From an uncultured Anaerolineae bacterium (GTDB lineage Bacteria > Chloroflexota > Anaerolineae > Anaerolineales > Villigracilaceae), in assembly GCA_903822545.1 (NCBI GenBank), contig CAIJPN010000159.1:1-64000 (forward strand): DNA of 64,000 nucleotides, given 5' to 3'. The notes beneath the pieces were generated by a model. It searched no databases. It was not told the origin of the DNA and saw only the letters and a list, made by a program, of their open reading frames with translations. The position numbers and the translations under genes are program-made. Position 1 is the first letter of the stretch. Each line of letters opens with the position of its first letter. Shown in pieces: positions 16,909 to 25,484 of the stretch.

Positions 16909-17970
16909 ATGCGTAACAAAATTTTTGGAGTTTTTGCCGCCCTGATCGTCACCAGCATGGTGCTGGCAGCCTGCGGCGCCCCCGCCACGGAAGCTCCCAA
17001 GCCGACCGAAGCGCCAGTCGTTGCCACGGAAGCTCCCGCCCCCACCGCCGAACCAGCTGTCGAAGACCCCATGGCGATGTACGCCCCAGATGCTGTCTCT
17101 GGCGACATCCTGACGGCCGGTTCCTCGACCGTTTTCCCGCTCTCTGAGCGCATGAAGCAGCGTTTTGAAGAAGAAGGCTTCTCGGGCAACCTGACAATCG
17201 ATAGCATTGGCACCGGCGCGGGTTTCGAGCGCTTCTGCAAGACTGGTGAAACCGATATTTCCAACGCTTCGCGCAAGATCAAGGATAGCGAAGTTGAAAC
17301 CTGCAAAACCAACGGCCGCGAATCAATCGGTTTCCAGGTTGGGATCGATGCCATTGCCGTAGTGGTGAGCAAGGACAACGATTTTGCCAAAGATATCACC
17401 CTCGAAGAACTTTCCAAGATTTTTACCACTGCTGAAAAGTGGAGCGATATTCGCCCCGAATGGCCCGCCGAGCCGATCCAGCGCTTCACCCCCGGCACCG
17501 ACTCTGGCACATTTGACTACTTCGTCGAAGCCGTCACCGCCCCCTTTTATAAGAACGCCGATGGCAAAGCCGATGTAAAAGCTGGCAAACAGGCCATCCT
17601 CGACTCGAAGAACACCCAGTTCTCTGAAGATGACAATGTGCTCGTCCAGGGCGTCGAAGGCTCCAAATACGCCATCGGTTACTTCGGGTTCGCCTACTAC
17701 GAAGCCCAGGCTGACAAGCTAAACACCGTCGCCGTGGAAGGTGTTGTGCCCACCGAACAGACCGCCGAAGATGGCAGCTACAAATTGGCCCGCCCGCTGT
17801 TCATCTACAGCGATGCCAAAATCATGCAGGAAAAGCCCCAGGTGGCCGCGTTCATCTACTTCTACTTGAACAACGTCAATGACGAAATCCAGGATGTCGG
17901 CTACTTCCCCGCCAGCGACGCCATCCTTCAGGCCAGCATGGATGCCTGGAACGCCGCAGTCGGAAAGTAA
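16909..17970 (+). CDS. pstS: Phosphate ABC transporter substrate-binding lipoprotein PstS
   Basis: 353 aa extracytoplasmic phosphate receptor. The signal sequence ends in lipobox VLAAC (Cys22), followed by a Pro/Thr/Ala linker to ~residue 55. The binding domain opens with GSSTVFPLSERMKQRFEEEG; GTGAGFERFC and DISNASRKI are the phosphate-contact loops, and TPGTDSGTFDYF is the second-lobe signature. The Shine-Dalgarno AGGAG lies 7 nt before ATG 16909. First gene of the pst operon, downstream of a Pho-box-like array and upstream of a hairpin that may limit read-through. Specificity for phosphate rather than another oxyanion is supported by the full pst and phoU context. Confidence 0.92.
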   Translation: MRNKIFGVFAALIVTSMVLAACGAPATEAPKPTEAPVVATEAPAPTAEPAVEDPMAMYAPDAVSGDILTAGSSTVFPLSERMKQRFEEEGFSGNLTIDSIGTGAGFERFCKTGETDISNASRKIKDSEVETCKTNGRESIGFQVGIDAIAVVVSKDNDFAKDITLEELSKIFTTAEKWSDIRPEWPAEPIQRFTPGTDSGTFDYFVEAVTAPFYKNADGKADVKAGKQAILDSKNTQFSEDDNVLVQGVEGSKYAIGYFGFAYYEAQADKLNTVAVEGVVPTEQTAEDGSYKLARPLFIYSDAKIMQEKPQVAAFIYFYLNNVNDEIQDVGYFPASDAILQASMDAWNAAVGK

Positions 17971-17985
17971 ATAGCCCTCTTCATC

Positions 17986-18021
17986 AGGTGACAGCCATCT
18001 CCAAGATGACTGTCACCTTTT
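17986..18021 (+). terminator. Attenuator-type hairpin between pstS and pstC
   Basis: AGGTGACAG (17986-17994) pairs with CTGTCACCT (18010-18018). The inner CATCT/AGATG extends the stem after one mismatch, and TTTTC follows. An intergenic terminator after a binding-protein gene commonly keeps PstS in excess over the membrane components. Confidence 0.7.
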
Positions 18022-18055
18022 CATCACTCAAAAGCCTTTATCGAACAGGCCGTCA

Positions 18056-18973
18056 ATGAATCAACTGAAAACCACCAACCTGCGCAGGAAACACCGCCCG
18101 GGAGAGAGCCTCATCCAGGGACTTTTGTTTGCCAGCGGGTTTGTCTCCATCTTCACCACACTGGGAATCATCTACGAATTGGGCAAGGAAGCCCTGCTTT
18201 TCTTCCAAATGCCAGAATTCGACTTTTGGGTCAGCCTGACCAACACCGTCTGGCAGCCACAAGCCGGGGAATTTGGCATCTGGCCGCTGCTGACCGCCAC
18301 GTTCCTGACCAGCGTCATCGCCATGTCCATCGCCATCCCATTCGGGCTGGCCGTTGCCATCTACCTGAGCGAATATGCCACCCCAAAAGTGCGTTCCACC
18401 CTGAAACCCGTCCTGGAAGTGCTGGCAGGCATCCCCACCATCGTCTACGGTTATTTTGCGCTGATGTTCATGACCCCGCTGCTGCGCTCCATCTTTGGGA
18501 CCGAAATAGTGCAGGTCTACAACACGGCTTCCGCCGGGCTGGTGATGGGCATCCTGATCCTGCCGCTGATCACTTCCATGAGCGAAGATGCCCTCAACGC
18601 TGTGCCGCGCTCGCTGCGCGAGGCCGCCTACGGCCTGGGCGCGACCAAACTCGAAGTGGCGGTGCAGGTTGTGCTCCCAGCGGCGCTCTCTGGCATCGCC
18701 GCGGCGGTCATCCTGGGCATCTCCCGCGCCGTCGGCGAGACTATGATCGTCGCCCTGGCGGCGGGCGCTGGCCCCAATTTCACCTTCAACCCCTTTGTCG
18801 GCGCGGAGACTGTCACCGGGCACATCGTCCGCATCTCTGGCGGCGACCTGAGCTACGACTCGGTCGATTACAACAGCATTTTTGCCCTCGGCCTGCTGCT
18901 GTTCTTCATCACGCTCTCGCTCAATGTTATCAGCCAGCGCATCGTGCGCCGCTTCCGCGAGGTCTACGAATGA
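18056..18973 (+). CDS. pstC: Phosphate ABC transporter permease PstC
   Basis: 305 aa membrane permease forming the channel with PstA. About six membrane segments. Typical PstC features are PLLTATFLTSVIAMSIAIPFG, the cytoplasmic EAA-type loop LREAAYGLGATKLEVAVQVVL (contact with PstB) and GISRAVGETMIVALAAG, which carries the conserved Arg/Glu pair of PstC/PstA. The spacing to pstS is 85 nt with the hairpin; pstA follows after 57 nt that contain a palindromic repeat. No good Shine-Dalgarno is visible directly before ATG 18056. Confidence 0.9.
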   Translation: MNQLKTTNLRRKHRPGESLIQGLLFASGFVSIFTTLGIIYELGKEALLFFQMPEFDFWVSLTNTVWQPQAGEFGIWPLLTATFLTSVIAMSIAIPFGLAVAIYLSEYATPKVRSTLKPVLEVLAGIPTIVYGYFALMFMTPLLRSIFGTEIVQVYNTASAGLVMGILILPLITSMSEDALNAVPRSLREAAYGLGATKLEVAVQVVLPAALSGIAAAVILGISRAVGETMIVALAAGAGPNFTFNPFVGAETVTGHIVRISGGDLSYDSVDYNSIFALGLLLFFITLSLNVISQRIVRRFREVYE

Positions 18974-18985
18974 CCCCCCTCTTAC

Positions 18986-19009
18986 TCTCCCCCCACGCGT
19001 GGGGGGAGA
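18986..19009. repeat. 24-bp G/C-rich palindrome between pstC and pstA
   Basis: Perfect palindrome centred on ACGCGT, with arms TCTCCCCCC and GGGGGGAGA. It occupies most of the pstC-pstA gap and is preceded by another C-run. It belongs to the same short palindrome class as 3352-3373. It may form a hairpin in the polycistronic mRNA. Confidence 0.65.
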
Positions 19010-19030
19010 CAACGCGTGCGGAGTTCCGCC

Positions 19031-20257
19031 ATGAATAATATCGACTCAAACATCACCACCCGCCACCGCATCGGTGCGGCCTGGCATATCATCTTCCGGG
19101 CGGCGACCATCGTTGGCATTCTCGCGCTGGTAGCCCTGCTGCTCAACGTGCTCAACGGTGCGTTTGGCTATGCCGCTCTCGAATACAAAGTTGACCCCAA
19201 AACCCTCACCCAGGATGGCGTTCCGCTTGAACAGCAAACCAAAGAGCAACTGATCAGCCTGCTCAAAACCAAAATCTCCAGCGGCGCCTTCAACAAGCTG
19301 GAAAAAGACCAGCCTTTCGCCGAACGCAGCCGCGAGAACGTTTACCAGGTCGTTGTCGAGCGGGTGGTCAAATACAGCGTGGATGAATCCTGGAATTTGT
19401 GGGAATCACTCACCCAGGCGGACTCGATCCGCGCGAAAGTGGCTGCCGACTACCCGTCAGCGGAATTCCGTTTTATCAACTGGTTCACCACTGATTTTGT
19501 CTCCCGCCCCCAATCTTCCGAACCGTTAACAGCGGGGATTCGCACCGCCATTTTGGGCTCACTCTGGACGATTTTCATCACCATCCTGTTCGCCTTCCCA
19601 GTCGGTGTGGGCGCAGCCATCTACATGGAAGAATACGCCGTCGATAACTGGATTAACCGCCTGATCCAGACCAACATCAACAACCTGGCGGGCGTCCCCT
19701 CAATTGTATACGGCATCCTCGGCCTGGCGATCTTCGTGCGGGCATTGGAACCGCTCACCAGCGGTGAACTCTTCGGGGTGGTCGATCCCACCACTGCCAG
19801 TGGGCGCACGATCCTGTCGGCGGGCCTGACCCTTGGGCTTTTGGTGCTGCCCATTATCATCATCAATGCCCAGGAGGCCATCCGCGCCGTGCCGCAATCG
19901 CTGCGCAAGGCCAGCTATGGCCTCGGCGCAACCAAATGGCAGACGGTCTGGCACCACATCCTGCCCGCTGCCATGCCCGGGATTTTGACCGGAACCATCC
20001 TGGCAATGTCCCGCGCCATTGGCGAGACCGCCCCACTGGTGGTGATTGGCGCTTCAACGGCCATCAGCTTCGACCCGAGCGGCCCCTTTTCCAAATTCAC
20101 CACCCTGCCCATCCAAATCTACCAGTGGACAGCCCGCCCGCAGGAAGAATTCCGCGCTCTGGCGGCGGCCGCGATCCTGGTGCTGTTGGGGTTGTTGCTC
20201 TCGTTGAATGCGATGGCGATTGTGTTGAGAAATCGCTTTTCTCGTAACGCGAAATAA
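19031..20257 (+). CDS. pstA: Phosphate ABC transporter permease PstA (with large extracytoplasmic insert)
   Basis: Second phosphate permease, 408 aa from ATG 19031, which has GGAG 8 nt upstream. TM1 is about residues 18-43. A charged, soluble stretch of roughly 110 residues follows ([57 protein letters not shown]) before the canonical domain begins at [20 protein letters not shown]. Conserved features are [36 protein letters not shown] (EAA loop) and [17 protein letters not shown]. The usual PstA is near 280-300 aa, so the insert accounts for the extra length. The role of the insert is unknown. Confidence 0.88.
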   Translation: MNNIDSNITTRHRIGAAWHIIFRAATIVGILALVALLLNVLNGAFGYAALEYKVDPKTLTQDGVPLEQQTKEQLISLLKTKISSGAFNKLEKDQPFAERSRENVYQVVVERVVKYSVDESWNLWESLTQADSIRAKVAADYPSAEFRFINWFTTDFVSRPQSSEPLTAGIRTAILGSLWTIFITILFAFPVGVGAAIYMEEYAVDNWINRLIQTNINNLAGVPSIVYGILGLAIFVRALEPLTSGELFGVVDPTTASGRTILSAGLTLGLLVLPIIIINAQEAIRAVPQSLRKASYGLGATKWQTVWHHILPAAMPGILTGTILAMSRAIGETAPLVVIGASTAISFDPSGPFSKFTTLPIQIYQWTARPQEEFRALAAAAILVLLGLLLSLNAMAIVLRNRFSRNAK

Positions 20258-20270
20258 TATTTCGCGCTAC
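20244..20270 (+). repeat. Palindrome spanning the pstA stop codon
   Basis: GTAACGCGAAAT and ATTTCGCGCTAC flank AAT; the arms pair over 11 of 12 positions. The pstA stop TAA lies in the loop. It is followed by AGGAG for pstB, so the hairpin could modulate pstB translation. Confidence 0.5.
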
Positions 20271-20282
20271 AGGAGTATCAAA

Positions 20283-21062
20283 GTGAACGATAAAGAATAC
20301 ATTTTCCAGACCAAAGACCTATCCATTTATTACGGTAACTTCAAGGCTGTTACCAATATTAATCTGAACATCGAACGCAACAAAATCACGGCCATCATCG
20401 GCCCCTCGGGCTGCGGAAAATCGACCCTGCTGCGCGCTTTCAACCGTATGAATGAACTCTCAACTGGGACTCGCATTGAAGGCGGTATCCAGTTCGCGGG
20501 GCAGGATTTATACGCCCCGGATGTTGACCCGGTGGAGGTCCGCTACCGGATCGGGATGGTTTTCCAGAAGCCGAATCCCTTCCCCAAATCCATCTATGAG
20601 AATATTGCCTGGGGAGCGCGCATTCATGGTTACAATGGTAACATGGATGAATTGGTGGAAAACTCGCTCAAAAAAGCTGCCTTGTGGGATGAAGTGAAGG
20701 ACAAGCTCAGGCAGAGCGGCCTGGCGCTTTCGGGCGGGCAGCAGCAGCGCCTGTGCATTGCCCGCGCCCTGGCGGTGCAGCCCGAAGTTATCCTGATGGA
20801 TGAACCCGCTTCGGCCCTCGACCCGATTGCCACGCTCAAAATCGAGGAGTTGATGCAGGAACTGAAAAAGGATTACACTATCGTGATTGTGACCCACAAC
20901 ATGCAGCAGGCTGCCCGCGCATCAGATTACACCGCCATGATGATGTTGAGCGAAGACGGCAAGCGCTCTGGCACGGTGATCGAGTTTGCTGATACAACTA
21001 AGATCTTCACCCGGCCTTCCGACAAACGCACCGAAGGTTATGTCACCGGGCGATATGGATAA
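20283..21062 (+). CDS. pstB: Phosphate ABC transporter ATP-binding protein PstB
   Basis: 259 aa cytoplasmic ATPase. It starts at GTG 20283 with AGGAG 8 nt upstream. Walker [19 protein letters not shown] includes the Asn-Arg-Met-Asn extension typical of Pst[19 protein letters not shown] is the PstB-type Q-loop region. The ABC signature is [15 protein letters not shown], Walker B is [13 protein letters not shown], and [20 protein letters not shown] is the switch. It energises PstCA and, in known systems, contacts PhoU. The arsC-like gene follows after 18 nt. Confidence 0.93.
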   Translation: MNDKEYIFQTKDLSIYYGNFKAVTNINLNIERNKITAIIGPSGCGKSTLLRAFNRMNELSTGTRIEGGIQFAGQDLYAPDVDPVEVRYRIGMVFQKPNPFPKSIYENIAWGARIHGYNGNMDELVENSLKKAALWDEVKDKLRQSGLALSGGQQQRLCIARALAVQPEVILMDEPASALDPIATLKIEELMQELKKDYTIVIVTHNMQQAARASDYTAMMMLSEDGKRSGTVIEFADTTKIFTRPSDKRTEGYVTGRYG

Positions 21063-21080
21063 TTTAAAGAGGAGAATGGC

Positions 21081-21530
21081 ATGAAACCTAAATTTTTATT
21101 CCTTTGTACTGGGAATTCAGCGCGCAGCCAGATGGGTGAAGCCTTTTTGCGGGCCTATGCTGGTGATGATTTCGATGTTTTTAGCGCCGGGATCGAACCG
21201 AAGGGTGAAATTCACCCGCTGGTTCGCCATGCGATGGCCGAGATCGGCCTGGATATGGCCGGGCAGCATCCCAAGCATGTGAGCGAATTCTTGGGCAAGT
21301 ATGTATTCGCGTATACGGTTACCGTCTGTGGCAATGCGGAAGAACAATGCCCCCAGGTTTTCCTGAGCATGGGAAAACACCTGTTTTGGCCTTTTGAAGA
21401 CCCGGCTTCTGTGGATGGGGATGGTGAGATTGCCTTGCAAAAGGTGCGCGAGATACGCGATCAAATTTCAGGGAAGATCACTGCCTGGCTGCAAGAGCAG
21501 GGCATCCAGCCTGCCAGGGCGGGAGGATAA
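21081..21530 (+). CDS. ArsC-type arsenate reductase / low-molecular-weight tyrosine phosphatase family protein
   Basis: 149 aa. The phosphatase P-loop CTGNSARS (Cys9, Arg15) is followed by FSAGIEP and the segment TVTVCGNAEEQCP with Cys83 and Cys90, the redox pair of thioredoxin-coupled arsenate reductases; WPFEDPAS carries the general-acid Asp. So arsenate reduction is the best call, with a phosphotyrosine-phosphatase role as alternative. GAGGAG lies before ATG 21081. It lies within the pst operon between pstB and phoU, and its TAA stop overlaps the phoU start. This makes sense if arsenate entering through the phosphate transporter must be reduced. No arsenite exporter is in the window. Confidence 0.82.
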   Translation: MKPKFLFLCTGNSARSQMGEAFLRAYAGDDFDVFSAGIEPKGEIHPLVRHAMAEIGLDMAGQHPKHVSEFLGKYVFAYTVTVCGNAEEQCPQVFLSMGKHLFWPFEDPASVDGDGEIALQKVREIRDQISGKITAWLQEQGIQPARAGG

Positions 21531-22219
21531 TGATGTTACGGAAAACCTTTGAAACCGAAATCCAGCACTTGAAAGATGAAATCCTGATCCTGGGCAGTAT
21601 GGTGGAGCAGGCCACAATCGACTCAGTGGAAGCCTTGCGAACTCGCAACGAGGAGGCTTCCAAAAAAATCATTGAAGCCGATAAAGCCATCAATGCCAGG
21701 CGTTTTGCCATTGAGAATCAGGTGATGGTTGTCATTGCCACCCAGCAGCCCATGGCGCATGATTTGCGCCTGTTGGCCTCCATTCTCGAAGTGGCGGGCG
21801 AACTGGAGCGCATGGGTGATTATGCCAAAGGTATCTCCACCATCAACCTGCGCATGACCGAAGCGCTCAAACCCATTTCCAACCTGCCGCCGATGGCCAA
21901 AAAGAGCGTGAGCATGCTTCACCGCGCCTTGACAGCCTTTGTGAACGAAGACCTGGATGCCGCCCGGAAAATCCCGCTCGAAGATGATGAAGTGGATGCG
22001 ATGTATGATCAGGTTTATCGCCTGTTGATGAGCTACATCCTTGAAAATGCCCATAACATTGAGCACGCCAACTGGATTTTATGGGCCGCTCATAACCTGG
22101 AGCGCCTGGCGGATCGCGTCACCAACATCTGTGAGCGGACAATTTTTGTGGCTACCGGTGATTACAAGGAAAATCCTTCGTCTTTCCATAAGTTGGGTGA
22201 GACCGCCCCAGGCAAATAA
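21530..22219 (+). CDS. phoU: Phosphate transport system regulatory protein PhoU
   Basis: 229 aa, all-helical, with two PhoU repeats. The first contains LGSMVEQATIDSVEAL, and VMVVIATQQPMAHDLRLLAS is the hallmark PhoU segment. ELERMGDYAKGIS carries the conserved ExxxxGD metal-binding motif, and HNLERLADRVTNICERTIFV is the second-repeat equivalent. PhoU restrains the Pst transporter and the Pho sensor kinase when phosphate is plentiful. The ATGATG start overlaps the upstream TAA stop (TAATG). A cyclic-nucleotide-binding protein follows 17 nt later in the same operon. Confidence 0.93.
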   Translation: MMLRKTFETEIQHLKDEILILGSMVEQATIDSVEALRTRNEEASKKIIEADKAINARRFAIENQVMVVIATQQPMAHDLRLLASILEVAGELERMGDYAKGISTINLRMTEALKPISNLPPMAKKSVSMLHRALTAFVNEDLDAARKIPLEDDEVDAMYDQVYRLLMSYILENAHNIEHANWILWAAHNLERLADRVTNICERTIFVATGDYKENPSSFHKLGETAPGK

Positions 22220-22236
22220 CCACGAGAAGGATTATC

Positions 22237-22593
22237 ATGCCATCTTTTGATCTTCTTAAAAACGAACCAGATGTACGTACCTTTACTTCGGGCTCCATCA
22301 TCTTCAAGGATGGGGAGCCAGGTGATTTGATGTTTGTAGTGGTTGAAGGCCAGGTGGAATTGCGTAAGGGCAATCGCACACTTCGAACATTGGAGCAAGG
22401 GGAGGTGTTTGGCGAAATGGCGATCATCGAGAACCAGCCGCGTAGCGCAGATGCATTCGCCGTAACAGACTGCCAGGTGGCAGCCATAAACCAAAAACGC
22501 TTCATGATCCTTGTATCCCAATCCCCCTTCTTTGCCATTGAAATGTTGCGTTTGCTCTCAGAACGCTTGCGGGAAGAGACAAGCGTGGGCTGA
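22237..22593 (+). CDS. Single-domain cyclic nucleotide-binding protein
   Basis: 118 aa consisting of one CNB (CRP/FNR-type) beta-roll and a short C-terminal helix, with no DNA-binding domain. Typical pattern: FTSGSIIFKDGEPGDLMFVVVEG, LEQGEVFGEMAIIENQPRSADA (phosphate-binding cassette, GEMA...PRSA) and AINQKRFMILV. The conserved Arg of the cassette is present, so it could bind cAMP, but similar stand-alone domains bind other ligands or act only in protein contacts. AGAAGG lies ahead of ATG 22237. Last gene of the pst operon, followed by a bidirectional terminator. A role in phosphate signalling is suggested by context only. Confidence 0.8.
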   Translation: MPSFDLLKNEPDVRTFTSGSIIFKDGEPGDLMFVVVEGQVELRKGNRTLRTLEQGEVFGEMAIIENQPRSADAFAVTDCQVAAINQKRFMILVSQSPFFAIEMLRLLSERLREETSVG

Positions 22594-22625
22594 TTCTGCG
22601 ATTAGATCACACAAACCTTCTAAAA

Positions 22626-22666
22626 GAAAAAGGCTGGAAATGTGAGTGACATTCCCAGCCTTTTTC
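22626..22666. terminator. Bidirectional terminator between the pst operon and sixA
   Basis: AAAAAGGCTGG (about 22627-22637) pairs with CCAGCCTTTTT (22655-22665), giving A-runs and T-runs on both sides. It serves the converging pst operon and sixA-CHAD pair. Confidence 0.85.
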
Positions 22667-22674
22667 TTTCCCGT

Positions 22675-23169
22675 TTAGCAAGCCGTCAACTGGGCCGGGG
22701 TCAGCAGCCATTCCAGCGTAGCGCAGCGCTCATAACCCAACTTCTCAATAGACAGTTTGCACAGCCCGGCCTTTTTCATCTCAATGCCGATGCTGGCATC
22801 GCCCGCCACCAACATGCCGATCAATTGGCTCAGGAAGGGTTCGTGCCCCACCAACAGCAAGTTTTCCACCGGCTCGCGGGCATTAATTTCATCGACCAGC
22901 TTATCTGCAAAACCGAGCGGGGTCAGGTTCTCGTTTTCCACTACCTGTTTGCGTTTCAAATCGAGCGTCTCCGCTACCACGTCAGCGGTTTCGCGGGCGC
23001 GCAGGTATGGGCTGGTCAGGATCAAATCGAACGAAATTTGCAGCTTTCCCAGGTTGCGCGCGATCTTTTCCAGTTTTTTGCGGCCCTTTTTGGTCAGCGG
23101 GCGCTGGCTGTCTTCAATGGTTTCATCTGGTTCGGCGGCGATGGCATGACGCATCAGGTACAGGTTCAT
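22675..23169 (-). CDS. sixA: Phosphohistidine phosphatase SixA
   Basis: 164 aa histidine phosphatase (RHG superfamily, short form). MNLYLMRHAIAA carries the catalytic RH. Residues near 55-70 read LTSPYLRARETAD (second Arg), and VGHEPFLSQLIG holds the second catalytic His. The start at ATG 23169 is supported by GGGAG upstream and overlaps the stop of the CHAD gene (TGATG), so the two are translationally coupled. SixA removes phosphate from phosphohistidine on signalling proteins such as phosphorelay or PTS components; the local target is unknown. Pairing with CHAD is common. Confidence 0.88.
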   Translation of the reverse strand: MNLYLMRHAIAAEPDETIEDSQRPLTKKGRKKLEKIARNLGKLQISFDLILTSPYLRARETADVVAETLDLKRKQVVENENLTPLGFADKLVDEINAREPVENLLLVGHEPFLSQLIGMLVAGDASIGIEMKKAGLCKLSIEKLGYERCATLEWLLTPAQLTAC

Positions 23170-24020
23170 CAGTTTTTCTCCCATGGGAAGGGTTTTTCGG
23201 GCGTTTCACGCCAGAATGTAGCCGCTTCGTTCATGATTTCAATATAGGCATCGATTAATTCAGCGTGGCGCTGCCGGTAGAAAACGGAAAGCGGCTGCGG
23301 GTCGTAGTTGTCGTGCCGGGTTGCAAAATCTGCCAGGGTTTGCAGCATCACTTCCACATCCTGGATATTCCCCATGCTTGTCTGGTAGGCGTGCATTGAT
23401 TTGAGCAGCGTGACGGGGAAATCTGGCAGCAGTGGGTGGATGATTTCAACCATGTAGCGGAATTTTTTGAACGCCACGCGGGTATGGTGGATGGTGGCTG
23501 GCTGCGCCGGATCGATCTGCCCCTTGCGCCTTGTGACCGTTTCATAAACATCATCCACCGCTGTGAGCAGGGACACCGTTAAATCGCTGTCAGCAGCCTT
23601 TCCTGCCAGCCCGGCCCGGACTTTTCCGATGCGTTGGGTGATCTTGCTGCTTTTGAATTCGCGCACACTTTTCCCGGCCGATTCAAGCAGGCGTTTCTCG
23701 CGTTTTTGCAGCGATTTTTGCAGCGGAGCCAGCCCTGGCAGTTCCGCAATTGTTTTGGAGATTTCAACCAGCATCACCTGGGTATCGCGCAATGTATCCA
23801 GGCTGTCGAGCTGCTCTTTGAAATCGCGGCGCAGCTTTTTCAGGCGCGGGTGAGCGTCGATGGCGCGCAGCAGCTCGCTCAGCGCCAGGATGCGGCGGGT
23901 TGCCACCCGCAGGTCATGGACAGCTTCCTCGGAGAATTCATCTTTGCAGCGTTGGCGCTCTGCGCGGTATTTTTCATAACGCTCATCCAGGGCGGTCAGT
24001 AAAAGTTCCAGGGCGGTCAT
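23169..24020 (-). CDS. CHAD domain protein
   Basis: 283 aa from ATG 24020 (AAAGG nearby); the longer open frame to 24284 lacks a supported start. It is an all-alpha, highly charged protein with the conserved histidines that name the CHAD domain: EAVHDLRVATRRILALSELL in the first half and IHHTRVAFKKFRYMVEIIHP in the second. CHAD domains bind inorganic polyphosphate through their basic surface. Together with SixA, and next to pst-phoU, it suggests a link to polyphosphate. No polyphosphate kinase or CYTH domain is visible. Confidence 0.87.
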   Translation of the reverse strand: MTALELLLTALDERYEKYRAERQRCKDEFSEEAVHDLRVATRRILALSELLRAIDAHPRLKKLRRDFKEQLDSLDTLRDTQVMLVEISKTIAELPGLAPLQKSLQKREKRLLESAGKSVREFKSSKITQRIGKVRAGLAGKAADSDLTVSLLTAVDDVYETVTRRKGQIDPAQPATIHHTRVAFKKFRYMVEIIHPLLPDFPVTLLKSMHAYQTSMGNIQDVEVMLQTLADFATRHDNYDPQPLSVFYRQRHAELIDAYIEIMNEAATFWRETPEKPFPWEKN

Positions 24021-24326
24021 GTGGTTAAACCTTTCATTCAATTTGCTGGGGTTTGCGTGCCAGCTCAAACCGGGAAAACTCAAGCTGGAGTCTAACACAA
24101 TTGGGATGATGCCCGGCTGGCAAGAGCCTGTCGCCGGGTAAATCATCAGCGCGGAACCTTGATCAGACGCCTGGCAGGGCTTTTGCACTCCTTGGCAGGC
24201 TTTAGAAAGGTGCGTTTCACAAATTTGGGCATCATTACAATCAAACTGTCCTGTGGTACCATTTGGCAACCTGCCTACCATCATCCATAACAGGCACAGC
24301 CGCCCTTGTTCAACCCGGATATATCC

Positions 24327-24944
24327 ATGAACGATTTCAACGAACGTGCAAAAGATTGGGATTCTGACCCCGCCAAAGTGGAGCGCGCCCGCATCGTAGC
24401 CGAAGCCATCCGCCCTGCCATTCCATCCCGCCCTGGCCTGAGCGCCCTGGAATATGGCTGCGGCACAGGCCTGCTCAGCTTCGCCCTCCAGCCCAATTTT
24501 GCATCCATCACCCTGGCCGATACATCCCAGGGCATGTTGGATGTGCTTTCAGCCAAGATCAAAGCCGCGGGCGTGGACAATATGCACCCGCTGCACCTTG
24601 ACCTTTCCACCGCCCCGGCGCCAGACTCCCGTTATAGTGTCATCTACTCGCTGATGACGCTCCACCACATCCCCGATACCGATACCGTGCTGCGTCAGTT
24701 TTTCGCCCTGTTAGAGACTCCCGGCTGGCTGTGCATCGCCGACCTCGAAAAAGAAGATGGTACCTTTCACGGCCAGCACATCACAGACGTTCATCGCGGT
24801 TTCGAGCGAGCTGACTTGCAAGCCCGGCTGGAAGCTGCCGGGTTCCGTGATGTGCATTTTTCCAGCGTTTATGCCGTCAAAAAGCTGGTAAACGGCATCG
24901 AAACAGCTTTCCCGCTCTTCCTGGTGACCGCCCAGAAAGGATAA
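24327..24944 (+). CDS. Class I SAM-dependent methyltransferase
   Basis: 205 aa from ATG 24327. Rossmann-type motifs: LEYGCGTGLLSFAL (motif I, SAM binding), ITLADTSQGMLDV (motif II acidic residue) and YSVIYSLMTLHHIPDTDTVL (motif IV with the LHHI pattern). No signal or membrane segment. The substrate is not predictable; the closest general class is methyltransferase_11/12. It is followed 2 nt later by an ICMT-like methyltransferase, so the two are probably co-expressed. The 306 nt upstream (to the divergent CHAD start) show no clear promoter. Confidence 0.82.
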   Translation: MNDFNERAKDWDSDPAKVERARIVAEAIRPAIPSRPGLSALEYGCGTGLLSFALQPNFASITLADTSQGMLDVLSAKIKAAGVDNMHPLHLDLSTAPAPDSRYSVIYSLMTLHHIPDTDTVLRQFFALLETPGWLCIADLEKEDGTFHGQHITDVHRGFERADLQARLEAAGFRDVHFSSVYAVKKLVNGIETAFPLFLVTAQKG

Positions 24945-24946
24945 TC

Positions 24947-25399
24947 ATGATCCCCATTCCCAAAGTTCCCCCGCCCGGCGTCATGCTCATCCACATTCTC
25001 AGCGCCCTGCTGCTTGGATGGTTTTTCCCGCTGCCCATTCCCAGCCCGGTTTGGATGAATGGCATCGGTGTGATCATTACGCTTGGCGGGTTGTGGCTGG
25101 CCTGGCAAGCCGTCAGCCAGATGCGGCAGCATGGTGTTTCACCAGCGCCACAATCCAACCCGCCACAGCTTCTCACCGGTGGAATTTACCAGCGCACCCG
25201 CAACCCCATTTACCTGGCCTACATCATCGCCGGGGCCGGCATCCCGCTGGCGCTGGGCACTTACTGGGGGCTGGTGCTCATCCCGCTCGGCGTGGATATG
25301 TTCAATCGCTTTGTCATCACAAATGAAGAAGCCCGGCTTGAAAAACTGTTTGGCCGCGAATACAGTGACTATAAATCCAGGGTCAAGCGCTGGTTGTAA
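24947..25399 (+). CDS. Short ICMT/PEMT-family membrane methyltransferase
   Basis: 150 aa with about four hydrophobic segments. The C-terminal half has the superfamily signature GGIYQRTRNPIYLAYIIAG and later TNEEARLEKLFGREYSDYKS, both required for SAM binding in this group. It likely methylates a membrane-soluble small molecule or lipid; the substrate is unknown. It starts 2 nt after the soluble methyltransferase and so belongs to the same transcript. Confidence 0.8.
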   Translation: MIPIPKVPPPGVMLIHILSALLLGWFFPLPIPSPVWMNGIGVIITLGGLWLAWQAVSQMRQHGVSPAPQSNPPQLLTGGIYQRTRNPIYLAYIIAGAGIPLALGTYWGLVLIPLGVDMFNRFVITNEEARLEKLFGREYSDYKSRVKRWL

Positions 25400-25418
25400 A
25401 CTTATCAAAACTTGCAGA

Positions 25419-25447
25419 TTGCTTTCAATCCCGGAAAATCGTAAAAT
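25419..25447 (+). promoter_or_regulatory. Putative sigma-70-type promoter of the Flp pilin gene
   Basis: TTGCTT (25419-25424), a 17-nt spacer, then TAAAAT (25442-25447), 37 nt before the pilin ATG. It suggests that the pilin is transcribed separately from the methyltransferases. Confidence 0.5.
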
Positions 25448-25484
25448 GTAGACACCAGAATTCACTCGGAAGGAGGTGAGATTC

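Noticed and set aside
18053-19012. 319-aa minus-strand frame
   Set aside because: Antisense to pstC; composition is low-complexity Asp/Gln/Gly/His.
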